A stretch of 64,000 nt of DNA from NCBI GenBank assembly GCA_009773355.1, contig WRPG01000014.1, forward strand, positions 1-64,000, given 5' to 3'. Below the pieces are notes generated by a model that did not search any database, was not told the DNA's origin, and was given only the letters and a program-made list of their open reading frames with translations. Position numbers and translations under genes: made by a program. How positions within the stretch are numbered: position 1 is the stretch's first letter; every line of letters starts with the position of its first letter. This document shows positions 51,944 to 60,429 of the stretch, one piece after another. This DNA comes from Limisphaerales bacterium. Lineage in GTDB: Bacteria; Verrucomicrobiota; Verrucomicrobiia; Limisphaerales; SXTU01.

Positions 51944-52903
51944 GTGCGCTTCAACCGCCGAAAAGCCTTGATTACCGGAGGCGTCGCCGCGTCCGTCGCG
52001 GGCGGCTGGTGGTGGCTGCGCAGCTCGAACGCCTGGGCCGCGCGCTTCCTGCGCGAGCGCGTGCGCGAGGTGGAACGAGACATCGCCGCCGCGACGCACA
52101 AGCCCGCGCCCGCCAGTTGGGACGCCAACGGCATCACGCTCGCATGGCTCGGTCACGCCACGGTGCTGCTCAACTTCCACGGCCTCACCATCCTCACCGA
52201 CCCCGCGCTGGGCAACCGCATCGGCCTCGGCCTCGGGCTGGGCACGCTCGGCCCGAAGCGCTTCATCGCCCCCGCGCTGCGCGTCGGCGAGCTGCCGCCG
52301 ATTGACGTGGTGCTGCTCTCGCACGCGCATCTGGACCACCTGGACATGCCGACCTTGAGCCGGCTGCCCGGCAAGCCGCTGGTGGTCTCAGCGCACGCCA
52401 CGGCGGACATCTTTGGCCCGAAACGCTTCGCCGAAACGCACGAGCTGCGCTGGAGCGAACACGTCACGTTGGGCACGGCGAAGGGCGAGTTGCGCGTCGA
52501 GGCCGTCGAGGTGAAGCACTGGGGCGCGCGGTGGCGCAGCGACACGCATCGCGGCTACAACGGCTACATCCTCCGCCGCGAGGGCCGTGCATTGCTCTTC
52601 GGTGGTGACACGGCGAACACGGACGCCTTCTCGGCGTTGCGCAGTCGCGGGCCGTTCGACGCGGCCATCATGCCCATCGGCGCGTATCGCCCGTGGATCC
52701 GCAGCCACTGCACGCCGGAGGAGGCGCTGAAGATGGCCGACGCGGCGGGCGCGCGGCACATCGTCCCCGTGCACCACGCGACCTTCAAACTCAGCGACGA
52801 GCCGATGAACGAACCCATCGAGCGGCTGCAAACCGCGCTGGCGAAAGAGGCGGGCCGGCTGGCGTTGAGGCAGGTCGGGGAGTCGTTCCGCATTCCCGCG
52901 TAG
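51944..52903 (+). CDS. MBL-fold metallohydrolase (NAPE-PLD/UlaG-like)
   Basis: 319 residues from GTG 51944. The N-terminus is a membrane anchor or export helix (ALITGGVAASVAGGWWWL) with a preceding RRK. The catalytic core has WLGHATVLLN, the zinc motif SHAHLDHLD (HxHxDH) and later LLFGGDTANTD, typical of the beta-lactamase-fold hydrolases related to N-acyl-phosphatidylethanolamine phospholipase D. A lipid or phosphodiester substrate at the membrane is likely. The stop codon is formed by the first bases of the following palindromic repeat. Confidence 0.87.
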   Translation: MRFNRRKALITGGVAASVAGGWWWLRSSNAWAARFLRERVREVERDIAAATHKPAPASWDANGITLAWLGHATVLLNFHGLTILTDPALGNRIGLGLGLGTLGPKRFIAPALRVGELPPIDVVLLSHAHLDHLDMPTLSRLPGKPLVVSAHATADIFGPKRFAETHELRWSEHVTLGTAKGELRVEAVEVKHWGARWRSDTHRGYNGYILRREGRALLFGGDTANTDAFSALRSRGPFDAAIMPIGAYRPWIRSHCTPEEALKMADAAGARHIVPVHHATFKLSDEPMNEPIERLQTALAKEAGRLALRQVGESFRIPA

Positions 52904-52991
52904 GAGACGACGTAAGGAGTCTCTGATTGAGTTCTGTCTTTTGGGTGCCGCGCTCCGAATTTGAAGTGAGACTCCTCACGTCGTCTCCTAC
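52899..52991. repeat. CGTAGGAGACGACGT palindromic repeat (copy 2)
   Basis: Arms 52899-52923 and 52968-52991, same family as 49781-49874; the central part differs. It supplies the TAG stop of the MBL gene and ends seven bases before the convergent GT2 gene. Confidence 0.9.
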
Positions 52992-52997
52992 ATCGAG

Positions 52998-54062
52998 TCA
53001 CGCGACGAAGAGGAAGTCGCGGCCTTCGACGCCGCCGCGCTGCTCCAGAAAGTTCCGGCAGAACTCCCGCGCGCCGCGCCTGGCGACGTAGCCGAGGTGA
53101 AACGCGCCCGGCGGAATCTGCTCTGGCGCGAGCACCAAATGTCCCGCCCGTGAGCGCCCATGCTTGTTTGGGTCAACGTCCACGTAGGCGCTCACGGCGA
53201 TGCCGTGCGCTTCCAGCAGTTTCACCCGCTTGCGCGTCGCGCGGCCTGCGCCCCAGACCAGCAGGGCCGGCGAATTACAGTCGCTGCCTTCCGCCATCAA
53301 CCCCGCAGAACGGCGGCTGCAAGCCGCCGGCACGTGCTGCTTCAACCAACGAGCCAGATAGTCCGCCTTCAGCCGGTAGAACGACTCCACGTCGTAACGC
53401 GGGTCGGTGCGCGAGAGGCGGGCAGTTCGGTCGTGCCAACGCAGCAGCTCGCGCGGGACTTTCGCCATGCGGACGCCGGCCTCCAGCCAGCGCAGCCACA
53501 GCTCGTAGTCCTCGGGGAAATCGCCATCGCGGTAGCCGCCGTGCCGCGCGACGAGTTCGCGGCGGAACATCACGCTCGGATGCGCGAAAGGCGACTCGAC
53601 GAAGCGGTTCAGACTGATTTGTTCCGGCTCAACGACCGAGTTTAGCCAGTCCACATGGAGCGCGTAGCCTTGGCTGGCCGCTCGGTCGCCGGCGAATTCC
53701 ACGAGCGAGCTGACCACACCGATGTCCGGCTGCGCGTCGAGAAAAGCGATTTGCTCCGCGAGCCGGTCAGGAAATGACTCGTCATCCGCGTCCATCCGCG
53801 CGATGAACTCGCCGCGTGCCTCCGCCAGGCCGCGATTCAAGGCCGCGACGATTCCAGCGTGCGGTTGCGAAATCACTTTCAGCCTCGGCTCCTGAGCGGC
53901 TTGCGCCAACAGCCACTCCGCCGTGCCGTCGGTCGAGCCGTCGTCCACCACGAGCAGCTCCCAGTCGGCGAAGGTCTGCTCACGGAGACTGGCGACCGCA
54001 CGCGGCAACGTGGCCAGTGCGTTGAAGGCCGGGAGCAGGACGCTGACGCGCGGGGCGGACAC
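52998..54062 (-). CDS. family 2 glycosyltransferase with C-terminal Rossmann-like domain
   Basis: 354 residues from GTG 54062. The GT-A core (1-235) has VSVLLPAFNALATL, DDGSTDG, the ARMDADDES metal motif (DxD) and the ED-Y-ELWLRWLE acceptor segment. After residue 260 comes an extra domain beginning LLVWGAGRATRKRVKLLE, which looks like a nucleotide-sugar or sugar-isomerase-type Rossmann unit. It probably transfers a sugar during cell-surface polysaccharide synthesis; acceptor unknown. Confidence 0.9.
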   Translation of the reverse strand: MSAPRVSVLLPAFNALATLPRAVASLREQTFADWELLVVDDGSTDGTAEWLLAQAAQEPRLKVISQPHAGIVAALNRGLAEARGEFIARMDADDESFPDRLAEQIAFLDAQPDIGVVSSLVEFAGDRAASQGYALHVDWLNSVVEPEQISLNRFVESPFAHPSVMFRRELVARHGGYRDGDFPEDYELWLRWLEAGVRMAKVPRELLRWHDRTARLSRTDPRYDVESFYRLKADYLARWLKQHVPAACSRRSAGLMAEGSDCNSPALLVWGAGRATRKRVKLLEAHGIAVSAYVDVDPNKHGRSRAGHLVLAPEQIPPGAFHLGYVARRGAREFCRNFLEQRGGVEGRDFLFVA

Positions 54063-54082
54063 AGGCAGGATTCAAGCGCGCC

Positions 54083-54148
54083 GGAGCGCAGGTGTCCAAC
54101 CTGCGTGCTTTGGTGAAAGGGAACGCGCAGGTTGGACACCTGCGCTCC
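54083..54148. repeat. GGAGCGCAGGTGTCCAACC palindromic repeat (copy 1)
   Basis: Arms 54083-54105 and 54126-54148 are nearly perfect complements. Same family as 55428-55492 and 59171-59237. It lies between the GT2 and aldo/keto reductase genes. Confidence 0.9.
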
Positions 54149-54150
54149 GC

Positions 54151-55290
54151 TTACGCCGCGTGGGCGTAGGTCAGGTCGCGCTTCGGGTCCACGCCCCAGC
54201 GCTGGGCGACGGCTTCCAGCTCCGGCGTCAGCGGCCACTGGTCGGGCTGGGCTTCGCCGGTGAATTCGGGATGGCCGCCCTTGAGGTGCATGCAGCCCTT
54301 GTTGTCGCCGATGCGGCGGATGGTCTCGCACTCGTCGGCGGTCAGCTTGAGGTCGGGCAGCGCGGCAAGTTCATCAATCTTCGCCTCGATGGGCTTGCTG
54401 CTCGCGCCGACTTCCTGGATGTGCGTGGGGATGACGCTCTTCACCGCCGTCTGGCTGAGAGTCCAGAGGCAGGCGAGTTGCAGCAGGGTGATGCCATACT
54501 TCTCCGCGATGGGCCGCATCTGCTCGATCTTCGCGTTGCCCGCCTCAACCCAGCCGGCGGGGCGGAACGTGCGGTGGTCGCCATGGCCGAACTCGTGGCC
54601 GGGCTTCACGTCGTCGTGGAACAACCCACCGTAATCCACCACGCGCGCGATGAGCTTCACGCCGTTTTTCTCAGCAGCGGGCAGCACGTAGCCGCCGGGC
54701 CACGGCTCCATCGGGCCGAGGATGATCATCGCCTCGTCCACGAGTCCGCTGAAGCGCTCAAAGCACTGGATGATGTCGAGCGAGAAGCCGTTCGCCGGGC
54801 CGGGCGCGATGCCGAGGCGGCTGGTGAGCTTCGCGGTCTTGAGGGCTTCCATGCCCTTCCACGCGGTGTCGTCCGAGTAGCCGATGGAGTCGGGATTGTG
54901 CAGCAGCAGCGCGTCGAAACGGTCGGTGCCGATGCGTTCGAGCGACTTCTCGGCGGCCATGCGGAGATAACCGGCGTATTGGTCGGGCTTGCGCAGGCGC
55001 GGGTCGGTGAAGCGCAGGAAGCCCTTCGCGCCGTCGCGTTTGCCGGGGTAAATGTCGTGCCCGATGATGCCGATGAGGCAGTAGCTGTCGCGGGGGAATC
55101 CCTGCAACGCGCGGCCCAGCATCGTGTCCGCCTCGCCGTTGCTGTAGACGTCCGCAGTCATGAAGGTGCGGATGCCCTTCTCGTAGGCGCGACGGATGCA
55201 GGCGAGGTAGCGCTCCTCGCTGAGGGCCTCGCCGAAGTGCATGTAGCGGCCCCCGCTCCAGGTGCCGTAGGCAGTGCGTGTCAGTTCCAT
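54151..55290 (-). CDS. aldo/keto reductase family protein
   Basis: 379 residues, TIM-barrel AKR fold: TFMTADVYSNGEADTMLGRAL gives the Asp/Tyr pair, and DALLLHNPDSIGY gives the active-site His. The catalytic lysine that normally follows in a TK motif on the next strand is not found (the segment reads SYCLIGIIGHDIYPG), so activity or mechanism may differ. A C-terminal extension of about 60 residues (after CETIRRIGDNKGCMHLKGG) is typical of the environmental versions. Start ATG 55290. Confidence 0.78.
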   Translation of the reverse strand: MELTRTAYGTWSGGRYMHFGEALSEERYLACIRRAYEKGIRTFMTADVYSNGEADTMLGRALQGFPRDSYCLIGIIGHDIYPGKRDGAKGFLRFTDPRLRKPDQYAGYLRMAAEKSLERIGTDRFDALLLHNPDSIGYSDDTAWKGMEALKTAKLTSRLGIAPGPANGFSLDIIQCFERFSGLVDEAMIILGPMEPWPGGYVLPAAEKNGVKLIARVVDYGGLFHDDVKPGHEFGHGDHRTFRPAGWVEAGNAKIEQMRPIAEKYGITLLQLACLWTLSQTAVKSVIPTHIQEVGASSKPIEAKIDELAALPDLKLTADECETIRRIGDNKGCMHLKGGHPEFTGEAQPDQWPLTPELEAVAQRWGVDPKRDLTYAHAA

Positions 55291-55427
55291 AAAGTGTTTC
55301 GGTCTGCGTTCATCGCGACGGTCCGCCGCCGGTTGAAATTCGCGCGGCGAAACTGTCTGCCGGGAATGGACGCGAAGGCAAGCCGCAAGGCAGGCCGGGA
55401 ATTGGCGTGGGGTGGGCGCGGGTTGAC

Positions 55428-55492
55428 GGAGCGCAGGTGTCCAACCGGCGTGAGGGAGCTGCGGTTTGCGCCGGCTGGACACCGGCGCTCCC
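55428..55492. repeat. GGAGCGCAGGTGTCCAACC palindromic repeat (copy 2, diverged)
   Basis: Arms 55428-55450 and 55469-55492. The sequence has changed to ACCGGCG on both arms, showing compensatory change that keeps the hairpin. Confidence 0.85.
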
Positions 55493-55495
55493 GAC

Positions 55496-56941
55496 TTATC
55501 GGCCCCAACTGCGGCGGAACGGCCGGCCTCCGGGACGCGGACCGCCCGGCATGTTTCCGCCGGGACGATTCCCGCTCCTCGGGCGCTGACCGCCACTTTG
55601 CGAACCCGGCTCAGGAGCGAAGCCGCTGTGCCAACTGTCCTCGCGTTGCAGCGGATGCTGCGAGCGCTGCGGTTGCTGCTGGGAACGCTGTTGCGGACGC
55701 TGTGGACGCTGCGGTTGCGAGCGCTGCTGCGGGCGCTGTTGTTGTTGCGAACGGTTTTGTTGCCCGTGTCCGTGCCCTCGCTGCTGCGGCGCGGAGCGAA
55801 CCTCCGGCCGGTCCGTGTAGTCAAATCCCTCCGCGTGCTTGCGCACCAAACCACGCCCGATGAAACGCTCCAGCGACCGCAGTTCGCCGTGGTCCTCCGG
55901 CGTCACGAAGCTGATGGCGTCGCCAATCGCCTGCGCCCGGCCCGTGCGGCCGATGCGGTGGACGTAATCCTCCGAATGCATCGGGAAGTCGAAGTTCACG
56001 ACGTGCGAAATGCCGTCCACGTCAATGCCACGCGCCGCGATGTCCGTCGCCACCAGCACGCGCACCACGCCGGACTTGAAGTCGCGCAACGCGCGGAGCC
56101 GCTGGTTCTGCGAGCGGTTCGAGTGCAGCGTCGCGCAGGTGACGCCGTGCGATTCGAGCTGGCGCGCGAGCCGGTCGGCGGAGTGTTTCATGCGCACGAA
56201 GATGAGCACCATGTTCATGTTCGGGTCTTCGAGCAGGTGCGCGAGCAGCGCGACCTTCCGCGAGCGCGGCACTTCATAAGCCCACTGCGTGACCGTCTCG
56301 GCCGGATTCGAGCGGCGGCCAATCTGGACCAGCTTGGGCGAGTGTTGAAACTCATGCGTCAGCCCTTCAATCTCGCGCGACAGCGTGGCGGAGAAGAGCA
56401 ACGTCTGCCGTTGCTTCGGGAGCGAGCGGACGATTTGTCGGATGGACGGGAGAAAGCCCATGTCCAGCATCCGGTCAGCCTCATCGAGCACGAGATATTG
56501 CAGTCCGGAGAAGTCCGAGTAGCGCCGCCCCATCAGGTCCATGAGCCGGCCCGGTGTGGCAACGATGATTTCCAGTCCGTCACGCAGCGCCTTGATTTGC
56601 GCGTGCTCGCCGACGCCGCCGAAGACGGTGGCCATCTTGAACGGAAGGTATTTCCCGTAGGCGCGGATGTTCTCCTCGATTTGCACGACCAACTCGCGCG
56701 TCGGGGCGAGCACGAGCACGCGCGTGCCGCGCCCGTGGCCGGGGCTTGCCGCGAGCTTCGTCAGCAACGGCAGCGTGAACGCGGCGGTCTTGCCCGTGCC
56801 CGTCTGGGCGATGCCGATGAGATCTTGCCCCGCAAGGATGGGCGGGATGGCCTGCGTCTGGATGGGTGTCGGCTCGGTATAGCCGGCGTCCGCGATGGCG
56901 CGGAGGATGTTGGCGTCGAGGTTTAATGCGCTAAACGACAT
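55496..56941 (-). CDS. DEAD-box RNA helicase (RhlE-like)
   Basis: 481 residues. All helicase motifs are present: Q motif (YTEPTPIQTQAIP), AQTGTGKT, PTRELV, TPGRLMD, VLDEADRMLD, SAT, and the C-terminal DIAARGIDVDGISHV and HRIGRTGRA. The last 110 residues are low-complexity Gln/Arg/Pro/Gly (RSQQQQRPQQRSQPQRPQ style), likely an unstructured RNA-binding tail. RhlE-type helicases act in ribosome maturation and mRNA decay. ATG 56941 begins MSFSALNLDANIL. Confidence 0.93.
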   Translation of the reverse strand: MSFSALNLDANILRAIADAGYTEPTPIQTQAIPPILAGQDLIGIAQTGTGKTAAFTLPLLTKLAASPGHGRGTRVLVLAPTRELVVQIEENIRAYGKYLPFKMATVFGGVGEHAQIKALRDGLEIIVATPGRLMDLMGRRYSDFSGLQYLVLDEADRMLDMGFLPSIRQIVRSLPKQRQTLLFSATLSREIEGLTHEFQHSPKLVQIGRRSNPAETVTQWAYEVPRSRKVALLAHLLEDPNMNMVLIFVRMKHSADRLARQLESHGVTCATLHSNRSQNQRLRALRDFKSGVVRVLVATDIAARGIDVDGISHVVNFDFPMHSEDYVHRIGRTGRAQAIGDAISFVTPEDHGELRSLERFIGRGLVRKHAEGFDYTDRPEVRSAPQQRGHGHGQQNRSQQQQRPQQRSQPQRPQRPQQRSQQQPQRSQHPLQREDSWHSGFAPEPGSQSGGQRPRSGNRPGGNMPGGPRPGGRPFRRSWGR

Positions 56942-57026
56942 AGAGCTTGGCAGTGTGCGTCAAAGCTGGGTGCTGAGGCGAACTAAATTTACGGCAAAGA
57001 GGAGCAGAGCGGAGTCGGCGAAAATT

Positions 57027-57134
57027 CGGAGCGCGGCTGTCCCAGCCGCAGCAGTTTGGAACTACGAGGATGCCACGAAGGTTCGCAGCGGGTTGTGACC
57101 TCAGTGCCGCTGCGGCTGGGACAGCCGCGCTCCG
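57027..57134. repeat. GCGGCTGTCCCAGCCGC palindromic repeat
   Basis: Arms 57027-57051 and 57110-57134, nearly perfect. It lies between the helicase start and the convergent-side end of the PIG-L gene (stop at 57137). Confidence 0.88.
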
Positions 57135-57136
57135 AT

Positions 57137-58018
57137 TTACTCCGCCCCCCACCGCGCCAGCCGCTGCCGCAGTTTCTTCACATGGGAGAACTTCGGCGTG
57201 ATGGGTGGGAAGTCGGCGAGCAGTTGCTCCGCCGTCGGCACCGCGCCCCACGCCGTGACAGTGAACATCTCGAAGGCATGCTGTGACTTGAAGCCCAGCT
57301 CGCGGTTCTGCCGGAGGAAGCGCGCGCGCAGCACCGCCTTCCACTCCTCGCGATCCTTGGGTGCGGCCATCTTGTGCCGGCCAATCCACGGCAGCCACTC
57401 GGCGATTTGCGACTGGTGGCACCACGTCATGTCACAGATGGCCTCGAACGCCGCCTCCACATCCACCGCGAGGTCGTGCGTGTTCGCGCCGAACTGGTAG
57501 CCGTCGTAGGTGTTCAGGATGACGGGCACCTTCACCTGCGTGGACTGCGTTTCGTCCGCCGGATACTCAGGCGTGAAGGCGTGCGGCACGTTGATCATGT
57601 AGGCCACCTCGCGCACCGCCGTCGCGACGGCGACATGGTCCACATGAATGCCCGCGCGCGGGTCGCTCGCCACCGGCGGGCAAAAAAGGTAATCCGGCTC
57701 GAAGTCGCGAATGGCCTTCCACAGCGCCGCAAGCAAGTCCGTGGTCACGCGCAGGCACGCCTCGCGCGGGATTTGCCCGTTCGGCAAACGCAGCGGCTCG
57801 AACTGAAAACCGCCAATCGCCGCCGCCGCCGCCTGTTCGCGCAACCTCAGTGCGCCCGTCTCCTCGCGCGTGCGGAAGTGGTGTCCCGCCTTGCCATCGG
57901 TGCAGACGACGACCTTCGCCGTGAAGTCCGCGCCCAGCTTGCGCCGCCACAGCTCGAACGTCCCGGCGGCGGTGAACTCGTAGTCGTCGTGATGCGCGTG
58001 CAAAAACAGAACCTTCAT
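57137..58018 (-). CDS. PIG-L-type zinc deacetylase
   Basis: 293 residues. N-terminal LFLHAHHDDYEF matches the PIG-L metal motif (normally PHPDDE; here AHHDD), and the partner histidines are in GIHVDHVAV. The family removes N-acetyl groups from GlcNAc-type sugars in glycolipids, thiols and antibiotics. No signal peptide. Start ATG 58018 places the metal motif at the usual residues 7-12. Divergent from the cyclase gene. Confidence 0.88.
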   Translation of the reverse strand: MKVLFLHAHHDDYEFTAAGTFELWRRKLGADFTAKVVVCTDGKAGHHFRTREETGALRLREQAAAAAIGGFQFEPLRLPNGQIPREACLRVTTDLLAALWKAIRDFEPDYLFCPPVASDPRAGIHVDHVAVATAVREVAYMINVPHAFTPEYPADETQSTQVKVPVILNTYDGYQFGANTHDLAVDVEAAFEAICDMTWCHQSQIAEWLPWIGRHKMAAPKDREEWKAVLRARFLRQNRELGFKSQHAFEMFTVTAWGAVPTAEQLLADFPPITPKFSHVKKLRQRLARWGAE

Positions 58019-58096
58019 AATTGACCCGTCTGCGGGCGGCGGCGAAGAATGCGTCAGCTTCACCGTAGTTAAAAGCAAGACGTTGCCCGCCCACGC

Positions 58097-59149
58097 ATGG
58101 CCCTTGCGGAACATTTCAAGCAGCTCGCCGAGTCCCGCTGGTTCCAGCGGTTCATCATCGGCGCGATTTTCCTCTCCGTCCTAAGCATCGGGCTGGAGAC
58201 GCTGCCGGGCGTGACGCCGGAGGTGACGCGCGGCTTCCAGTTTGTCGAGCGCCTGCTGCTGGGTGTGTTCCTCGCGGAAATGGTCGTGCGCATTGGCGCG
58301 CACGGCGCGCGGCCCTGGCAGTTCTTTGGCAGCGCGTGGAACGCCCTCGACTTCGCCATCGTCGCGCTCTGCTTCGTGCCCGGCATGGACAACCTCGCGG
58401 TCCTCCGTCTCGTGCGCTTGCTGCGCGTGCTGCGGCTGGTCGCGCCGCTCTACGAGTCCGAGGTCATCCGGCGCAAGAACGAGGAGCTGGCCGCCGCCTA
58501 CCACGCGCTCGACGAGGAAAAGGAAAAGTCGGAGCGGCTGCTGCTGAACGTGCTGCCCGTGCTCATCGCCGAACGGCTCAAGGGCAGCCCGCAGGTCATC
58601 GCCGACCGCTACGAGGCCGCGAGCGTGCTGTTCGCGGACATCGTCGGCTTCTCGAAGTTCGCCCGTGTCACACCGCCCGAGCAGATTGTCACCATGCTCG
58701 ACGCGGTCTTCTCCCGCTTTGACCACCTCGCGGGCGAGCTGCGGCTCGAAAAAATCAAGACCATCGGCGACTGCTACATGGTCGTGGCCGGCGTGCCGGA
58801 GCCACGCGCCGACCACGCCGAGGCCATCGCGCAGATGGCGCTGGCGATGTTGCGCTCGCTGGGCGAGTTCAACCGCGAGCAAGGCCAGTCGCTGCAACTG
58901 CGCGTGGGCCTGCACTCGGGTCCGGTTGTGGCCGGCGTCATCGGGCGCAAGAAGTTCATTTACGACCTCTGGGGCGACACGGTGAACACCGCGAGCCGCA
59001 TGGAGTCGCACGGCGTTCCCGACCGCGTGCAGGTCACGGAGGAATTCAGCCGGCTGCTGGCAGACAAGTTTCACTTCGAGGAGCGCGGCCCGACTGAAAT
59101 CAAGGGCATCGGCACGCTGAACACCTTCTTCCTTACCGCTGCGAAATGA
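58097..59149 (+). CDS. voltage-sensor-like domain fused to class III adenylate cyclase
   Basis: 350 residues. Residues 14-117 form four membrane helices with ion-channel voltage-sensor features: S2 FLAEMVVR, S3 SAWNALDFAIV with the conserved Asp, and S4 AVLRLVRLLRVLRLV with arginines at 104, 107, 110 and 113, one every third residue. No pore helices follow. A coiled coil (122-150) leads to the cyclase domain: metal aspartates D181 (FADIVGFS) and D225 (TIGDCYM), adenine-selecting K221 and D294, transition-state N297/R301 (VNTASRM). All catalytic residues are present, so cAMP synthesis controlled by membrane potential is the natural inference. It overlaps anmK by 4 bases. Confidence 0.88.
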   Translation: MALAEHFKQLAESRWFQRFIIGAIFLSVLSIGLETLPGVTPEVTRGFQFVERLLLGVFLAEMVVRIGAHGARPWQFFGSAWNALDFAIVALCFVPGMDNLAVLRLVRLLRVLRLVAPLYESEVIRRKNEELAAAYHALDEEKEKSERLLLNVLPVLIAERLKGSPQVIADRYEAASVLFADIVGFSKFARVTPPEQIVTMLDAVFSRFDHLAGELRLEKIKTIGDCYMVVAGVPEPRADHAEAIAQMALAMLRSLGEFNREQGQSLQLRVGLHSGPVVAGVIGRKKFIYDLWGDTVNTASRMESHGVPDRVQVTEEFSRLLADKFHFEERGPTEIKGIGTLNTFFLTAAK

Positions 59150-60387
59150 GTGCGCGTCCTGCCACTACCCGGAGCGCAGGTGTCCAACCTGCGCGTTCCG
59201 GCCAAATTGCTTCGCGCAGGTTGGACACCTGCGCTCCACTCCGCGTCCTCGGCATCATGTCCGGCACGAGCCTCGACGGTGTGGACCACGCGCTGTGCGA
59301 CGTGTCGGCGGATGGCGTCAAGTTGCTGGAGCTTTGGAGCGCAGACTTTCCCAAGGCGCTGCAACGCCGACTTCAACTCTCAGCACGCGGTGAGGCCAGC
59401 AGTTGGGAACTCGCCCAACTTCACCACGACCTCGGCCGCTTCTACGCGACCGCCGCCCAGCGCAGCCCCGCTGCCCGCCGCGCGCAGCTCGTCGGCCTGC
59501 ACGGACAAACCGTCTTCCATCATCCGCATCCCACGCGCCCCGCCACGCTGCAACTCGGCGAACCCGCTTACCTCGCCGAGTCCCTGCGTATCCCGGTCAT
59601 CAGCAACTTCCGCGTCGCCGACCTTGCGGCGGGCGGACAGGGCGCGCCACTCGCCACGCTCTTTCACCAAGTCGTCTTCGCCCGCCGGGGAAAACATATG
59701 TGCGTGAACAACCTCGGCGGCATCAGCAACGTCACCTCGCTCGACTGGCGGCGCGGCGCGCGACTGCGCGTGCTCGCCTTCGACACCGGCCCCGCGAACG
59801 TGCTCATTGACCTGGCGATGCGCCACCTCACCGAAGGCGAAAACCGCTACGACCGCGAGGGGAGTTTCGCCTCGTTCGGGCAAGCCCATGAGGGCTGCCT
59901 GCGCCGCTGGCTGCGACATCCCTTCTTCCGCGCCGCGCCGCCCAAGAGCACCGGGCGGGAGGAGTTTGGCGAGCGCTTCTTTGCGCGGGTGCTGGCAGCA
60001 ATCGAAGCTGGCGAGCTTTACGAAATGTGCCTGCCCGTCACGCTCACCGAGTTCACTGCGCGTTCGCTGGCGTTGAATTACCAGCTCCACCTGCCCGCGC
60101 CGCCGGACCAGGTGATTCTCTGCGGCGGCGGCACCGCGAACCTCACCCTGCGCAAGTTCATCCGGCGCGAACTGCTCGCGCTGAATCCGCAGGTTGAAGT
60201 GCTGACCTCCGCAGACCTCGACTGGCCCACGAAAGCCATCGAGGCCGCCGCCTTCGCGCTGCTGGCATGGCGGCGCTGGCACGGCCTGCCCGGGAACCTG
60301 CCGGAGACGACCGGGGCGAAGCGAGCCGTGCTGTGCGGGCAAGTGACCAAAGCGACGGTAGCTCGACATTCCAGTGTCGAGAATTGA
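59146..60387 (+). CDS. anmK: anhydro-N-acetylmuramic acid kinase with repeat-derived ends
   Basis: Phosphorylates and opens 1,6-anhydro-MurNAc in cell-wall recycling. 413 residues from the ATG overlapping the cyclase stop (ATGA). The kinase core begins LRVLGIMSGTSLDGVDHAL and contains GLHGQTVFHHP, NFRVADLAAGGQGAPL, NNLGGISNVT, FDTGPAN and LCGGGTANL, the ASKHA-fold signatures. The first ~30 residues are encoded by a palindromic repeat (59171-59237), and the last ~8 (VARHSSVEN) by another (60357-60429). A TTG at 59221 is a shorter start, also inside the repeat; no other start keeps the first strand. Confidence 0.9.
   Translation: MSARPATTRSAGVQPARSGQIASRRLDTCAPLRVLGIMSGTSLDGVDHALCDVSADGVKLLELWSADFPKALQRRLQLSARGEASSWELAQLHHDLGRFYATAAQRSPAARRAQLVGLHGQTVFHHPHPTRPATLQLGEPAYLAESLRIPVISNFRVADLAAGGQGAPLATLFHQVVFARRGKHMCVNNLGGISNVTSLDWRRGARLRVLAFDTGPANVLIDLAMRHLTEGENRYDREGSFASFGQAHEGCLRRWLRHPFFRAAPPKSTGREEFGERFFARVLAAIEAGELYEMCLPVTLTEFTARSLALNYQLHLPAPPDQVILCGGGTANLTLRKFIRRELLALNPQVEVLTSADLDWPTKAIEAAAFALLAWRRWHGLPGNLPETTGAKRAVLCGQVTKATVARHSSVEN
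59171..59237. repeat. GGAGCGCAGGTGTCCAACC palindromic repeat (copy 3), coding for anmK N-terminus
   Basis: Arms 59171-59193 and 59215-59237 are nearly perfect complements. It is in frame at the 5' end of anmK. Confidence 0.9.
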
Positions 60388-60429
60388 GGCATCGCCACTC
60401 CTAGCCTCGACTTTGGAATGTCGAGCTAC
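60357..60429. repeat. GTAGCTCGACATTCC palindromic repeat (copy 2), coding for anmK C-terminus
   Basis: Arms 60357-60381 and 60405-60429. Its left arm encodes the last residues and stop of anmK, and its right arm reaches the stop codon of the convergent pseudopilin gene at 60429. Confidence 0.9.

Noticed and set aside
55640-55830. A tandem DNA repeat near the helicase start of the right region
   Set aside because: It is the codon-level reflection of the Gln/Arg/Pro-rich tail of the DEAD-box helicase, not a separate repeat element.
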